A DNA stretch of 64,000 nt from Pseudoalteromonas undina (GTDB lineage: Bacteria; Pseudomonadota; Gammaproteobacteria; Enterobacterales; Alteromonadaceae). The notes under the pieces were generated by a model. That model had not been told where the DNA came from. It made no database searches and saw only the letters and a list, made by a program, of their open reading frames with translations. The stretch's first letter is position 1. Each line of letters opens with the position of its first letter. Both the position numbers and the translations under genes were made by a program. The stretch lies in assembly GCF_000238275.3 (NCBI RefSeq), contig NZ_AHCF03000004.1, positions 620,001 to 684,000 of the forward strand, given 5' to 3'. Shown one piece after another: positions 28,429-36,535 of this stretch.

Positions 28429-29058
28429 CTAATAAACATAATTACTGATCGAAATATAATGGCTAACACATCCACCAATAACAAAGAGGTGCCAAATAGC
28501 ATGGCTATATTGAGTGCTTTTAGCACTATAAAAAATAGTACCTACACTATAAAATAAGCCGCCAGCTAATAGCCAATAAAGTGCATTGATAGGCACGTTT
28601 AAATAAAGCGGATACACAATGGCTAATGCAAACCATCCCATTAATAAATAAGTAGCCAGTGAAACTTTTTTATTGCCATTTTTAACCAATAGCTTATAAG
28701 CGATGCCTGCAAACGCTACTGTCCAAATAAAGGCTAAGGTAGCCCAAGACCAGAGCCCAGATAACGACAGCAACAAAAAGGGCGTGTAGGTGCCAGCAAT
28801 CAGTAAATAAATGGCGCAATGATCACATTTTTTGTAAAACGCTCTCAATCTTGGGCGCACACTGGCGTGATAAAGCGTTGAAGATAAAAATAAAATAAAC
28901 AAGCTACTGCCGTATATCAGAGTACTGGCATAGCCTTTCACACTATTAGTTTGTTTTACTAAATCCCAAACAACAAAAGCAGCGAATACAATGCCTAAGG
29001 CATGACTAATAACATTTAACAGCTCTTCTTTTTTAGAATAGGGAGCTTCAAAAGACAT
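28429..29058 (-). CDS. Hemolysin III / YqfA-type seven-helix membrane protein
   Basis: 209 residues from ATG 29058, which has AGGA 8 nt upstream; an in-frame ATG at 29118 is less likely. About seven TM helices. The conserved metal-site residues of the PAQR/HlyIII superfamily are visible: NVISHALG near the N-terminus, LFLSSTLYHAS, KKCDHCAIYLLIAGTYTPF and the C-terminal AIWHLFVIGGCVSHY. The first half shows the ATIYGSSL-like segment of the bacterial subfamily. Despite the name, most bacterial members have no demonstrated haemolytic role. It stands alone next to cassette cluster 1. Confidence 0.9.
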   Translation of the reverse strand: MSFEAPYSKKEELLNVISHALGIVFAAFVVWDLVKQTNSVKGYASTLIYGSSLFILFLSSTLYHASVRPRLRAFYKKCDHCAIYLLIAGTYTPFLLLSLSGLWSWATLAFIWTVAFAGIAYKLLVKNGNKKVSLATYLLMGWFALAIVYPLYLNVPINALYWLLAGGLFYSVGTIFYSAKSTQYSHAIWHLFVIGGCVSHYISISNYVY

Positions 29059-29339
29059 AACAGATCCTACCACTTTGCGAATAAATTTTAGTGTACATGT
29101 GTACGCTGAAATTTTCAAATACGAAATAAAGTCATTAATTTACTGAACATTAACAAACACACTATTATTTGGTTTTATTTTTAAATTCATTGGTCAAAAT
29201 TACTAATCTAGATTTTGTGGATTTCTTTTTAATTTATTTATTTCATTTTAAAACAATGGTTTATAAGGTTTTTCCATTGTGGCATAGCCCTTGATTGTAA
29301 CTAAGCGTACTAACCAATAAACAAACAAGGAATACTATT

Positions 29340-29618
29340 ATGAATACTTCAATCAACATCACAATCGCAAGCTTACTTGTATTAGGTTCAACTAACGTTA
29401 ACGCTACAGAAGTCGATTTAAATATTACAGATATGCTAACTAACACTGTGTCTACTTATGTGTCACAGGCAAGCAACGAACTTGAAAAGTCTGTAAAAGA
29501 AGCCGTTTCTTTTGATGCACAGGTTATTCTTGACAGCTTACTTGAAAATAATCCTGTCGTTGATAACAGCAACATGGACGAAAAACAACGTGTAGTTAAA
29601 GCACAACCAAAGCAATAA
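29340..29618 (+). CDS. Small periplasmic hypothetical protein
   Basis: 92 residues. The N-terminal segment NTSINITIASLLVLGSTNVNATE is a plausible signal peptide with cleavage after NAT or NVNA. The mature part is about 70 residues, mostly acidic and amphipathic (DLNITDMLTNTVSTYVSQAS, then NELEKSVKEAVSF), with no cysteine. I do not recognise the family. It is followed 17 nt later by a 36-codon membrane-protein frame in the same direction, so the two may form a small operon. Confidence 0.6.
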   Translation: MNTSINITIASLLVLGSTNVNATEVDLNITDMLTNTVSTYVSQASNELEKSVKEAVSFDAQVILDSLLENNPVVDNSNMDEKQRVVKAQPKQ

Positions 29619-29634
29619 AAAGGGAATAAAAGTA

Positions 29635-29745
29635 ATGAACAGTGAGTTCGAATTATTAGCCTTAATGTTGGCACCTGTGGCAAGTATACTGAGTGTTTAT
29701 TACTTGGTTTACATGATAAAAAATGTGGGAACGAGGTTTAATTAG
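29635..29745 (+). CDS. 36-residue single-pass membrane microprotein
   Basis: Starts at ATG 29635, 10 nt after an AGGGAA ribosome site, and ends at TAG 29743-29745. The product has an acidic N-terminus (NSEFELLAL), a hydrophobic helix (LMLAPVASILSVYYLVYMI) and a basic C-terminus (KNVGTR). This follows the positive-inside rule with the C-terminus in the cytoplasm. It lies 17 nt after the small periplasmic protein and could be co-translated with it. The function is unknown. Confidence 0.45.
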   Translation: MNSEFELLALMLAPVASILSVYYLVYMIKNVGTRFN

Positions 29746-29786
29746 CGGATGCATTTGCACTGTAAAGCAATTGATGTAACTAAAGC

Positions 29787-29814
29787 TGATCGACTTGAAT
29801 AAAGCGCACGTAAA
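29787..29814 (+). promoter_or_regulatory. ECF11-type promoter for the LON-domain gene
   Basis: TGATCG, a 16-nt spacer, then CGTAAA. The geometry is identical to the promoter-like sequence in front of the sigma-factor gene at 30434. The predicted start of transcription near 29821 falls just before the ATG at 29847. Confidence 0.6.
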
Positions 29815-29846
29815 TAAAGGCAGAGTGTTTGAAAGAAGTAGACTTT

Positions 29847-30425
29847 ATGAAACGTGCGATTTTCCCATTACCTATATTTATATTACCTGAAGGCTATACG
29901 CGATTACGTATATTTGAGCCTCGTTATTTAACGATGGTAAAAAACGCATTAAAAACCAATAGCGGTTTTGTTTTATGTACCTTTGAGCATGACACCCCGT
30001 TAAACATAAGCGCCCAAGGCTGTTTAATGGATGTTATTGACTTTGATCAAGACGAAAGCGGTATGCTGTTAATTGATGTATTTGCATCTAAGAGTGTGCA
30101 AATAGATAACGTGTATCAAGATGAGCAGGAACTTCGCCATGGTGATGTATCCGCTTGCAACACACCTTATTGGTACAACAAAGATAACCACGAAATTGGT
30201 CAACACCAACTTTTACAAGTATCACTAGAAGACGTTTTTGCGAATAACCCCGATTTGCAATCGCTTTATAAAACCACCAAATTTAATCAGCTTGCGTGGA
30301 TTGTGGCGCGTTGGCTTGAATTACTTCCCATTTCTATTGAGAAAAAACAACAACTTGCATTTGAGACTAACTTTGATAACTTGCTTAGATTCCTCCATAC
30401 TGTGATTAATAACGAATTTGCCTAA
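29847..30425 (+). CDS. LON substrate-binding-domain protein
   Basis: 192 residues that consist of a Lon-protease N-terminal domain only. It begins MKRAIFPLPIFILPEGYTRLRIFEPRY, which matches the FPLxxFIxPxGxxxLxIFExRYxxM entry of that family. It ends LLPISIEKKQQLAFETNF, the usual closing helix, and no AAA or peptidase domain follows. The ATG at 29847 is preferred over a TTG at 29829 because a likely promoter would place the transcript start near 29821. It directly precedes the sigma/anti-sigma operon and shares its predicted promoter type. Its biochemical role is unknown; a role in recognising damaged proteins is only a guess from the domain. Confidence 0.85.
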   Translation: MKRAIFPLPIFILPEGYTRLRIFEPRYLTMVKNALKTNSGFVLCTFEHDTPLNISAQGCLMDVIDFDQDESGMLLIDVFASKSVQIDNVYQDEQELRHGDVSACNTPYWYNKDNHEIGQHQLLQVSLEDVFANNPDLQSLYKTTKFNQLAWIVARWLELLPISIEKKQQLAFETNFDNLLRFLHTVINNEFA

Positions 30426-30433
30426 AATAATTA

Positions 30434-30461
30434 TGATCCGCTTGTAACCATTGCTCGTAAT
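30434..30461 (+). promoter_or_regulatory. Autoregulated ECF11-type promoter of the sigma/anti-sigma operon
   Basis: TGATCC, a 16-nt spacer, then CGTAAT. This matches the promoter type recognised by ECF11 sigma factors such as RpoE of Rhodobacter sphaeroides (established knowledge of that group). Because it covers the TTG at 30451 and the ATG at 30460, translation of the sigma factor from this transcript must begin further downstream. Confidence 0.75.
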
Positions 30462-30495
30462 GGTATTTACTAAAGCAATAACGGGACATTTTACT

Positions 30496-31119
30496 ATGGT
30501 AAGTCAACAACAATCACTAAGTTGTGAACCTAACACAGGTAAGTACACTGCCATGCCAGAAACACCAAGTACGGAACTCAGGGAAGCATTAGTTAATGTA
30601 GCTCAATCTCGCGATAAAAAATCTTTCGCGTACTTGTTTGAATATTTTGCACCTAAGATTAAGCGCTTCGGCATAAAGCAGTTTGGTGTAGAAGCCCAAG
30701 CAATGGAATTAGTTCAAGAAACCCTCACTTCCGTATGGCGTAAAGCCCACTTATACAATAGTGAAAAGGGTGCAGCTACTACTTGGGTCTATACCGTAAT
30801 GCGTAACGCCTCTTTTGACATGCTTCGTAAAATGAAAAGTAACAAAGAAGAAAATATTAGCGAAGACATTTGGCCGTTATTGAACGAATCTGAAGATACA
30901 CATCACGAATACAGCGACCACCTTGAAGACCAACAAATTAAACGTTATTTAGATAAATTGCCTCAAGCGCAAAGAGAAGTTGTGCGCGGCGTTTATTTTC
31001 AAGACATGTCGCAAGAGCAGTTAGCTCAACAATTAAACATTCCAGTAGGCACGGTAAAATCACGATTACGTTTAGCCTTGCAGAAATTACGTAATGAAAT
31101 GGGAGATCAGCATGATTAA
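30496..31119 (+). CDS. rpoE: ECF11-type RNA polymerase sigma factor (singlet-oxygen/photo-oxidative stress)
   Basis: About 207 residues. Sigma region 2 is visible in FAYLFEYFAPKIKRFGIKQF, then AMELVQETLTSVWRKAHLY and ATTWVYTVMRNASFDMLRK. Region 4 is DKLPQAQREVVRGVYFQDMS, then QEQLAQQLNIPVGTVKSRLR. The ATG at 30496 has GGGA 9 nt upstream and lies after the predicted promoter; ATG 30553 is an alternative start. The next gene encodes a ChrR-like zinc anti-sigma factor and overlaps by 8 nt. The RpoE/ChrR pair of Rhodobacter responds to singlet oxygen and controls photolyase and cfa genes. Here those genes lie in the same operon. Confidence 0.92.
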   Translation: MVSQQQSLSCEPNTGKYTAMPETPSTELREALVNVAQSRDKKSFAYLFEYFAPKIKRFGIKQFGVEAQAMELVQETLTSVWRKAHLYNSEKGAATTWVYTVMRNASFDMLRKMKSNKEENISEDIWPLLNESEDTHHEYSDHLEDQQIKRYLDKLPQAQREVVRGVYFQDMSQEQLAQQLNIPVGTVKSRLRLALQKLRNEMGDQHD

Positions 31120-31786
31120 ACATCACCCGAGTGAAACACTACTGACACAATACTGTGCAGCAACACTTCCAGCATCGCTTAGCCTCGCCGTATCAATACA
31201 TGTTGATATGTGCCCAGTGTGCCAAGCTAAAGTTGAAAAACTTGAAGCGGCTAATGCGCGAGCAGTTTTTAGTGACAATATGGATGTGGCAACTGATGAG
31301 CAAGCCGATCAAGCCGATGATGTAATTGAATCAAGTTTACTTGATATGATCACGGCCGATGACTCGATTGATGAAGTATATTCTGTTGAACCAGTTAGTA
31401 TTAATGTTAATGAGCATAATTACAGCTTGCCGAGAGCTTTAACACGGATCTCGCATGGTAAATTTACCCAAGTAGGTAAGCTTGCGCGTTCTCGAATAGC
31501 TCTTGATGATGGCCATTTACGTTCAAGCTTGTTACACATAGATGCTGGTGGAGAAATTCCGGAGCACACACATACCGGTTTTGAGGTTACTTTACTGCTT
31601 GATGGTGAATTTACAGACGAAGAGGGCAGTTATGTTCCTGGTGACTTTATTTGGCAAGATGGCCGTCATCAACACACCCCCCTAACAAAAGAGGGATGTT
31701 TGTGCTTTACTGTTGTTAGTAGTGCGCTACATTTCAATAAAGGACTTAGCAAGTTACTTAACCCAATTGGTGGCTTGATTTATTAA
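31112..31786 (+). CDS. chrR: ChrR-like zinc anti-sigma factor with cupin sensor domain
   Basis: 224 residues. The N-terminal anti-sigma domain carries the zinc ligands in KHHPSETLLTQYCAATLP and HVDMCPVC, a His...His-x3-Cys-x2-Cys arrangement. The C-terminal cupin domain (residues about 110-210) has IDAGGEIPEHTHTGFEVTLLLDGEF and WQDGRHQHTPLT, with the HxH...E...H metal site. In the Rhodobacter homologue the first domain holds the sigma factor and the second is needed for the singlet-oxygen response. ATG 31112 has GGGAG 7 nt upstream and overlaps the sigma stop (ATGATTAA). Confidence 0.92.
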   Translation: MIKHHPSETLLTQYCAATLPASLSLAVSIHVDMCPVCQAKVEKLEAANARAVFSDNMDVATDEQADQADDVIESSLLDMITADDSIDEVYSVEPVSINVNEHNYSLPRALTRISHGKFTQVGKLARSRIALDDGHLRSSLLHIDAGGEIPEHTHTGFEVTLLLDGEFTDEEGSYVPGDFIWQDGRHQHTPLTKEGCLCFTVVSSALHFNKGLSKLLNPIGGLIY

Positions 31787-31794
31787 GAGAATCT

Positions 31795-32748
31795 ATGCAA
31801 ACAGATACAATAAAAATAGGTATTAGCGCCTGCTTGGCAGGCGAAAAGGTAAGATTTGACAGTGGCCATAAAAAATCAAATTTTTGTATGGAAGAGCTGG
31901 CCAAGCATGTTGAATATAAAATGTATTGCCCAGAGGTTGCGGTAGGATTACCAATACCTCGTCCAACCATTCGTCAAGTAAAAACAGGCGATACCATCAA
32001 AGTGTGTCGTCCGGATGGCACGGGAGATGTTGGCCCACAGCTCACAGAATACGGTAAAAAAATAGCTACAGAACAAGCAGGGCACCTAAGCGGATTCGTT
32101 TTTTGTGCTAAGAGCCCAAGCTGTGGCATGGAGCGGGTAAAAATCTACAATGAAGCAGGAACCGGTAACACCTCTGAAGGCGTTGGTTTCTTTGCTGAAC
32201 AAATCATGAAACATAATCCTTTACTACCTTGCGAAGAAAATGGACGTTTAAATGACGTTCATTTACGCGAGAACTTTGTAATGCGTGTTTATACATTACA
32301 TAACTGGCAACAGTTAGTGAAAGAGCCCGTTACTGTTCATCGTTTGACCCAGTTCCATGCTCAATACAAATATTTGTTAATGGCTCATAATTATCAAGCG
32401 TATCGTGATTTAGGCAATCTACTTGGAACGTTTGTAGGTGACGATGTTAATGCTCTAGCCGACGAGTACATTTTAGGTTTAATGAATGCGCTTAAGCGTC
32501 CTGCTTCAAGAAAAAATAATTCTAACACGTTGATGCATTTGCAAGGTTACTTCAAAAAAGATTTATCAAAAATCGAAAAGGAAGAAATGCGAGATGCAAT
32601 TGATGAGTATCGCCAAGGGTTGGTGCCGCTGTATGTACCACTAACATTGCTTAAACATCATTTAAAGGTTCACCCGAATGAGTATTTAAGTAAGCAAATT
32701 TACTTTAACCCTTATCCTAATGAACTTAAGCTACGTTACGGTTTGTAA
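31795..32748 (+). CDS. DUF523-DUF1722 (YbgA-type) fusion protein
   Basis: 317 residues. Residues 1-150 are DUF523: IKIGISACLAGEKVRFDSGHK, YCPEVAVGLPIPRPTIR, and SGFVFCAKSPSCGMERVKIY with conserved cysteines. Residues about 185-310 are DUF1722: HRLTQFHAQYKYLLMAHN and RDAIDEYRQGLVPLYVPLTL, then HHLKVHPNEYLSKQIYFNPYP. This fusion often sits beside DNA photolyase genes in gammaproteobacteria, as it does here, where its last base is shared with the phrB start. The conserved cysteines suggest metal or redox chemistry, but no activity is established. Confidence 0.9.
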   Translation: MQTDTIKIGISACLAGEKVRFDSGHKKSNFCMEELAKHVEYKMYCPEVAVGLPIPRPTIRQVKTGDTIKVCRPDGTGDVGPQLTEYGKKIATEQAGHLSGFVFCAKSPSCGMERVKIYNEAGTGNTSEGVGFFAEQIMKHNPLLPCEENGRLNDVHLRENFVMRVYTLHNWQQLVKEPVTVHRLTQFHAQYKYLLMAHNYQAYRDLGNLLGTFVGDDVNALADEYILGLMNALKRPASRKNNSNTLMHLQGYFKKDLSKIEKEEMRDAIDEYRQGLVPLYVPLTLLKHHLKVHPNEYLSKQIYFNPYPNELKLRYGL

Positions 32749-34142
32749 TGAATTCACTATTTTGGTTTAGGCGCGATTTGCGCCTTTTTTCTAACGAGGC
32801 GCTGATCGAAGCGCTAAATAATGGTGCTAAACACGCCATTTTTTTTGTGTGCGAAAAACAATGGGCACAGCATAATACTGCTGCCATTCAAATTGACTTA
32901 CTTAAACGCAGGGTGAGTTATATTCGCGAAAAGCTTGCCAAATATGGCGTAAATTTGCATGTAATAGACGCCCCTTTTTTTGCCGATTGCCAAACTAAAC
33001 TTCTCGATTTTTGTCAGCAACACGATATTAAACACATAATAGCCAACACTGAGTATGAGCTAAATGAATTTAATAGGGACAAAGCGATTCAGGCACAGTG
33101 CGACCAACAGCAAATAACATTTACTTTATACGAGGGTGATATCATTGCTCCTGTAGGTAGTGTGCGCACTCAAAATAATGAAATGTATAAAGTATTTACA
33201 CCGTTTAAACGCGCATGGTTAAAGCAGTATCAAGATACACACTTTAGTTTATTACAGTGGCCGATATCTGAAGAGCCGATAGAAATCGAACAGTGTGAGT
33301 TACTAAGTGGTGATGAAAGCTCAATAAAATGGCCTGTTGACGATGATACTCTATCAACCGTAGTCGATAATTTTATTCACGATAAATTAGCAAGCTATGA
33401 TGACGTACGAGACATACCCAGTGTAAAAGGAACATCGGGCTTAAGCCCCTATTTAGCACTAGGGGTTGTTAGTAGTAAACAATTAATGGTTAATATACAA
33501 CAACATTACCCCGATATACTGACCACCTCAAAAAGTAAAACGTTTACCTGGGTTAACGAACTGATCTGGCGTGAATTTTACAAACACCTAATTGCTGAAT
33601 TCCCAAAACTTTCACGCGGTGCCAATTTTAACGAAAAGTACGATAGTGTGAGTTGGCGTGACAGTGACGCTGAGTTTAAGCAATGGTGCGAAGGCCGTAC
33701 AGGCTATCCACTTGTTGATGCCGCCATGCAACAGCTATTGCAAACAGGCTGGATGCATAATCGTTTAAGAATGGTGGTTGCGAGTTTTTTAACTAAGCAC
33801 CTACTGATTGATTGGCGTAAAGGCGAGCAGTTTTTTATGCAGCATCTTATTGATGGCGATTTAGCCTCAAACAATGGTGGTTGGCAATGGGCTGCAAGTA
33901 CCGGCTGTGACGCACAACCTTACTTTAGAGTATTCAACCCCATTACCCAAAGTGAACGCTTTGATCCAAATGGTGATTTTATTCGTAAATATCTGCCTGA
34001 ATTACAAAAAGTGCCAGATAAACACATTCATTTCCCACATACTTACTTAGCAGCAACGGGACAAAGTGAACACTGTTACTGGCCAGCAATAGTTGATCAT
34101 AAAGCGGCACGAGCGAGGGCTTTAGCTGCATTTAAGGTGTGA
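32748..34142 (+). CDS. phrB: Deoxyribodipyrimidine photolyase (class I CPD)
   Basis: 464 residues. The N-terminal alpha/beta antenna domain begins NSLFWFRRDLRLFSNEAL, and the FAD domain includes TSGLSPYLALGVVSSKQLM, FTWVNELIWREFYKHLI and GYPLVDAAMQQLLQTGWMHN. It ends in the class-I signature DLASNNGGWQWAASTGCDA, then QPYFRVFNPITQSERFDP. It repairs UV cyclobutane pyrimidine dimers using blue light. It starts one base before the previous stop ends (TAATG) and is followed two bases later by the NTF2-like gene. Placement in an ECF11 operon fits light-linked stress control. Confidence 0.96.
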   Translation: MNSLFWFRRDLRLFSNEALIEALNNGAKHAIFFVCEKQWAQHNTAAIQIDLLKRRVSYIREKLAKYGVNLHVIDAPFFADCQTKLLDFCQQHDIKHIIANTEYELNEFNRDKAIQAQCDQQQITFTLYEGDIIAPVGSVRTQNNEMYKVFTPFKRAWLKQYQDTHFSLLQWPISEEPIEIEQCELLSGDESSIKWPVDDDTLSTVVDNFIHDKLASYDDVRDIPSVKGTSGLSPYLALGVVSSKQLMVNIQQHYPDILTTSKSKTFTWVNELIWREFYKHLIAEFPKLSRGANFNEKYDSVSWRDSDAEFKQWCEGRTGYPLVDAAMQQLLQTGWMHNRLRMVVASFLTKHLLIDWRKGEQFFMQHLIDGDLASNNGGWQWAASTGCDAQPYFRVFNPITQSERFDPNGDFIRKYLPELQKVPDKHIHFPHTYLAATGQSEHCYWPAIVDHKAARARALAAFKV

Positions 34143-34143
34143 T

Positions 34144-34572
34144 ATGGATAACCAATTATCAGTCGATAAATTTGTAGAAATATATCAAAAGCTTGATAAA
34201 GATAACCTAGAGTTATTAACTGAAATTTACGCTCAAAACATTCACTTTATAGATCCGCTGCACGAAATTAATGGCCTTGAAGATTTAAGTCGTTATTTTT
34301 GTGGTTTATATAGTAATGTTAAGTATTGTCGATTTGACATAACTGATTCATTTACCAGTGATAATAATGCATTTGTATACTGGACAATGCATTATTCTCA
34401 CCCAAAACTTAACGCAGGCAATACAATTTCAGTGCAAGGGCACAGTAAACTAGTATTTGAAGGTGCGAAAATTATTAAACACCGCGATTACTTTAATGCT
34501 GGAGAGCTTTTGTATAAGCATATTCCATTACTGGGCAACATTATTAATTTTATTGATAAAAGGGCTGGTTAA
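34144..34572 (+). CDS. NTF2-like (SnoaL-type) protein
   Basis: 142 residues forming a single cone-shaped alpha+beta domain of the NTF2/SnoaL class: VDKFVEIYQKLDKDNLELLTEIYAQN, then IHFIDPLHEINGLEDLSRYF, then FVYWTMHYSHPK and ISVQGHSKLVFEGAKIIKHRDYF. The pattern (helix, H-F-x-DP, G-x-x-x-L, later W-x-H and a strand ending KHRDY) is the usual one. It is probably cytosolic, since no signal is present. It is part of the sigma-factor operon, two bases after phrB and two before the SDR gene. The substrate is unknown. Confidence 0.85.
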   Translation: MDNQLSVDKFVEIYQKLDKDNLELLTEIYAQNIHFIDPLHEINGLEDLSRYFCGLYSNVKYCRFDITDSFTSDNNAFVYWTMHYSHPKLNAGNTISVQGHSKLVFEGAKIIKHRDYFNAGELLYKHIPLLGNIINFIDKRAG

Positions 34573-34574
34573 TT

Positions 34575-35285
34575 ATGATTACGCTTATTACAGGTGCAAC
34601 ATCAGGTATAGGTGAACAACTCGCGATAAAGTATGCAGAGCAAGGTGATACAGTCATTGCGTGTGGACGAAATACGCAAAAGCTCGCAGAACTTGCCAAG
34701 CATAACAACATAAAAACCTGCCAGTTTGATGCAACCAACTTGCAAGATATTAAAGCTGCGACTCTCGGCTATCCGCAATTTGACCGCGTTATTCTTAACG
34801 CCGGTAATTGCGAATATGTTGATGATGCACGCAATTTTGATAGCGCCCTTTTTGAGCGTGTTATTAATGTTAACTTACTTTCTATGGGGTATTGCTTAGA
34901 GGCTCTTTTACCCAAAATAACATCAGGCGGCCAACTAGTGATGGTCAGTTCGAGTGTTACTTATTTACCTTTACCGCGTTCAGAAGCGTATGGCGCATCA
35001 AAGGCGGGCGTAAGCTATTTAGCTAAAACCCTTGCGGTTGATTTAAACGACGTTGATGTAACACTAGTCCATCCTGGTTTTGTAAAAACACCGCTTACAG
35101 ACAAAAATGATTTTCCTATGCCTATGGCTGTTAGTGCTGAAAAAGCGGCTGACTATATAATCAAAGGCGTAAAAAAACGTCGTAAAGAAGTCCATTTTCC
35201 GTATCGTTTCACACTTATATTAAAAGCACTGCGAATATTGCCACTTTCGCTTTGGCTTAAAATTGCAAAAGGATTAACCCGTTGA
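34575..35285 (+). CDS. Short-chain dehydrogenase/reductase
   Basis: 236 residues. The classical SDR elements are TLITGATSGIGEQLAIKYAEQG (TGxxxGIG cofactor loop at residues 6-13), VILNAGN (NAG), VMVSSSVTY with the catalytic Ser, and the YGASKAGVSYL active site (YxxxK). The order and spacing are those of an active oxidoreductase. It uses NAD(P), probably NADP because of the following CGR. The last bases overlap the FAD oxidoreductase start. In this operon it is likely to act on a lipid-derived or pigment-related carbonyl, but no substrate can be read from the sequence. Confidence 0.93.
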   Translation: MITLITGATSGIGEQLAIKYAEQGDTVIACGRNTQKLAELAKHNNIKTCQFDATNLQDIKAATLGYPQFDRVILNAGNCEYVDDARNFDSALFERVINVNLLSMGYCLEALLPKITSGGQLVMVSSSVTYLPLPRSEAYGASKAGVSYLAKTLAVDLNDVDVTLVHPGFVKTPLTDKNDFPMPMAVSAEKAADYIIKGVKKRRKEVHFPYRFTLILKALRILPLSLWLKIAKGLTR

Positions 35286-36535
35286 AAAAAATAGCAATAA
35301 TTGGGACTGGTGTATCAGGTTTAACTTGCGGACACCTATTGCATAAGCATTATGATGTCACACTATTTGAAAAGAATGATTATATTGGTGGCCATACTGC
35401 CACGGTTGATGTAAATCACAGCGGCATTAACTACGCAGTTGATACCGGTTTTATCGTATTTAACGATAGAACATACCCTTACTTTGAAAAGCTGCTTGAG
35501 CGTATTGGTGTAAAACGTAAACCGACCCAAATGAGCTTTAGTGTTCATAATGAAGCAACTGGCTTTGAGTATAACGGGCATACATTTACTAGTTTGTTTG
35601 CTCAGCGCAGAAACATAGTGAGACCTAAGTTTTGGCGTCTTTTGTACGATATTGTGCGCTTTAACAAACTGTGCAAGGCTTTGTATGAAAAAGGCCAATA
35701 CACTGAGCAATCACTTGGTGAGTTGCTACAACAGCATCGCTTTAATGACTTTTTTAAATACCACTATATTTTGCCAATGGGTGCAGCTATTTGGTCGACA
35801 AGCATTAAAGAAATGGAAAACGTGGGCGTAGAATTTTTTGTAAAATTCTTTTTTAACCATGGTTTATTAGACATTACCAATAGGCCGCAATGGTATGTTA
35901 TTCCGGGAGGCTCTCGTGAATACATTAAGCCGTTGATAGCTGGTTTTGCTGATAAAATACAGTTAAACACTGACATTAAATCGGTAACCAGAGACGAGCA
36001 GGGAGCCACCATTACATTTGCTGATGGTCAGCAAGCCCTGTTTGATAAGGTTATTTTTGCGTGTCATTCAGATCAAGCGTTAGCGTTACTCGGTGATGCC
36101 TGCGAGCAAGAAAATAAGGTGTTGGGTGCTATTCCATACACTGAGAACTCGGTGGTATTGCATACCGATGTTTCATTATTACCAGATAGGAAAGCAGCGT
36201 GGGCGAGCTGGAATTACTTACTAAATAATAATACCGACAAAGCCGCTGTTGTTACTTATCAAATGAATATACTTCAAGGGATAGAGTCTGATACCCAATT
36301 TTGTGTCACTTTAAATCACTTAGAAGGGATTAATCAAAGTAAGATTTTACGTGAGTTTACTTATCACCATCCTGTGTTCAATCAACAATCTATTGCTGCT
36401 CAACAGCTGAAAAATACGGTTGACGGGCAAAACAATACTTATTTCTGTGGGGCTTATTGGTATAACGGCTTTCATGAGGATGGTGTGCGCAGTGCCGTCG
36501 ATGTTGCAAAACAACTTGGAGTAGAGTTTGACTAA
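35282..36535 (+). CDS. FAD-dependent oxidoreductase of the amine-oxidase fold
   Basis: 417 residues. The N-terminal dinucleotide loop reads KKIAIIGTGVSGLTCGHLLHKHY, then FEKNDYIGGHTATVDV, which is the GxGxxG...E...GGH pattern of flavin amine-oxidase-like enzymes. Further landmarks are DTGFIVFNDRTYP, YVIPGGSREYIKPLIA and the C-terminal FAD clamp YFCGAYWYNGFHEDGVRSA. It starts with TTG at 35282 behind AAAGGA and overlaps the SDR stop. Homologues next to DUF1365 and cfa genes belong to the RpoE-ChrR regulons of proteobacteria. The reaction is unknown, possibly fatty-acyl modification. Confidence 0.9.
   Translation: MKKIAIIGTGVSGLTCGHLLHKHYDVTLFEKNDYIGGHTATVDVNHSGINYAVDTGFIVFNDRTYPYFEKLLERIGVKRKPTQMSFSVHNEATGFEYNGHTFTSLFAQRRNIVRPKFWRLLYDIVRFNKLCKALYEKGQYTEQSLGELLQQHRFNDFFKYHYILPMGAAIWSTSIKEMENVGVEFFVKFFFNHGLLDITNRPQWYVIPGGSREYIKPLIAGFADKIQLNTDIKSVTRDEQGATITFADGQQALFDKVIFACHSDQALALLGDACEQENKVLGAIPYTENSVVLHTDVSLLPDRKAAWASWNYLLNNNTDKAAVVTYQMNILQGIESDTQFCVTLNHLEGINQSKILREFTYHHPVFNQQSIAAQQLKNTVDGQNNTYFCGAYWYNGFHEDGVRSAVDVAKQLGVEFD

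Noticed and set aside
30451..30495. TTG/ATG starts at 30451 and 30460 for the sigma factor
   Set aside because: They lie inside or before the predicted transcription start of the ECF11-type promoter, so they cannot be used from that transcript.
35363..35710. 115-codon antisense frame inside the FAD oxidoreductase gene
   Set aside because: It is fully covered by a well-conserved gene on the plus strand and has no ribosome site or recognisable motif.
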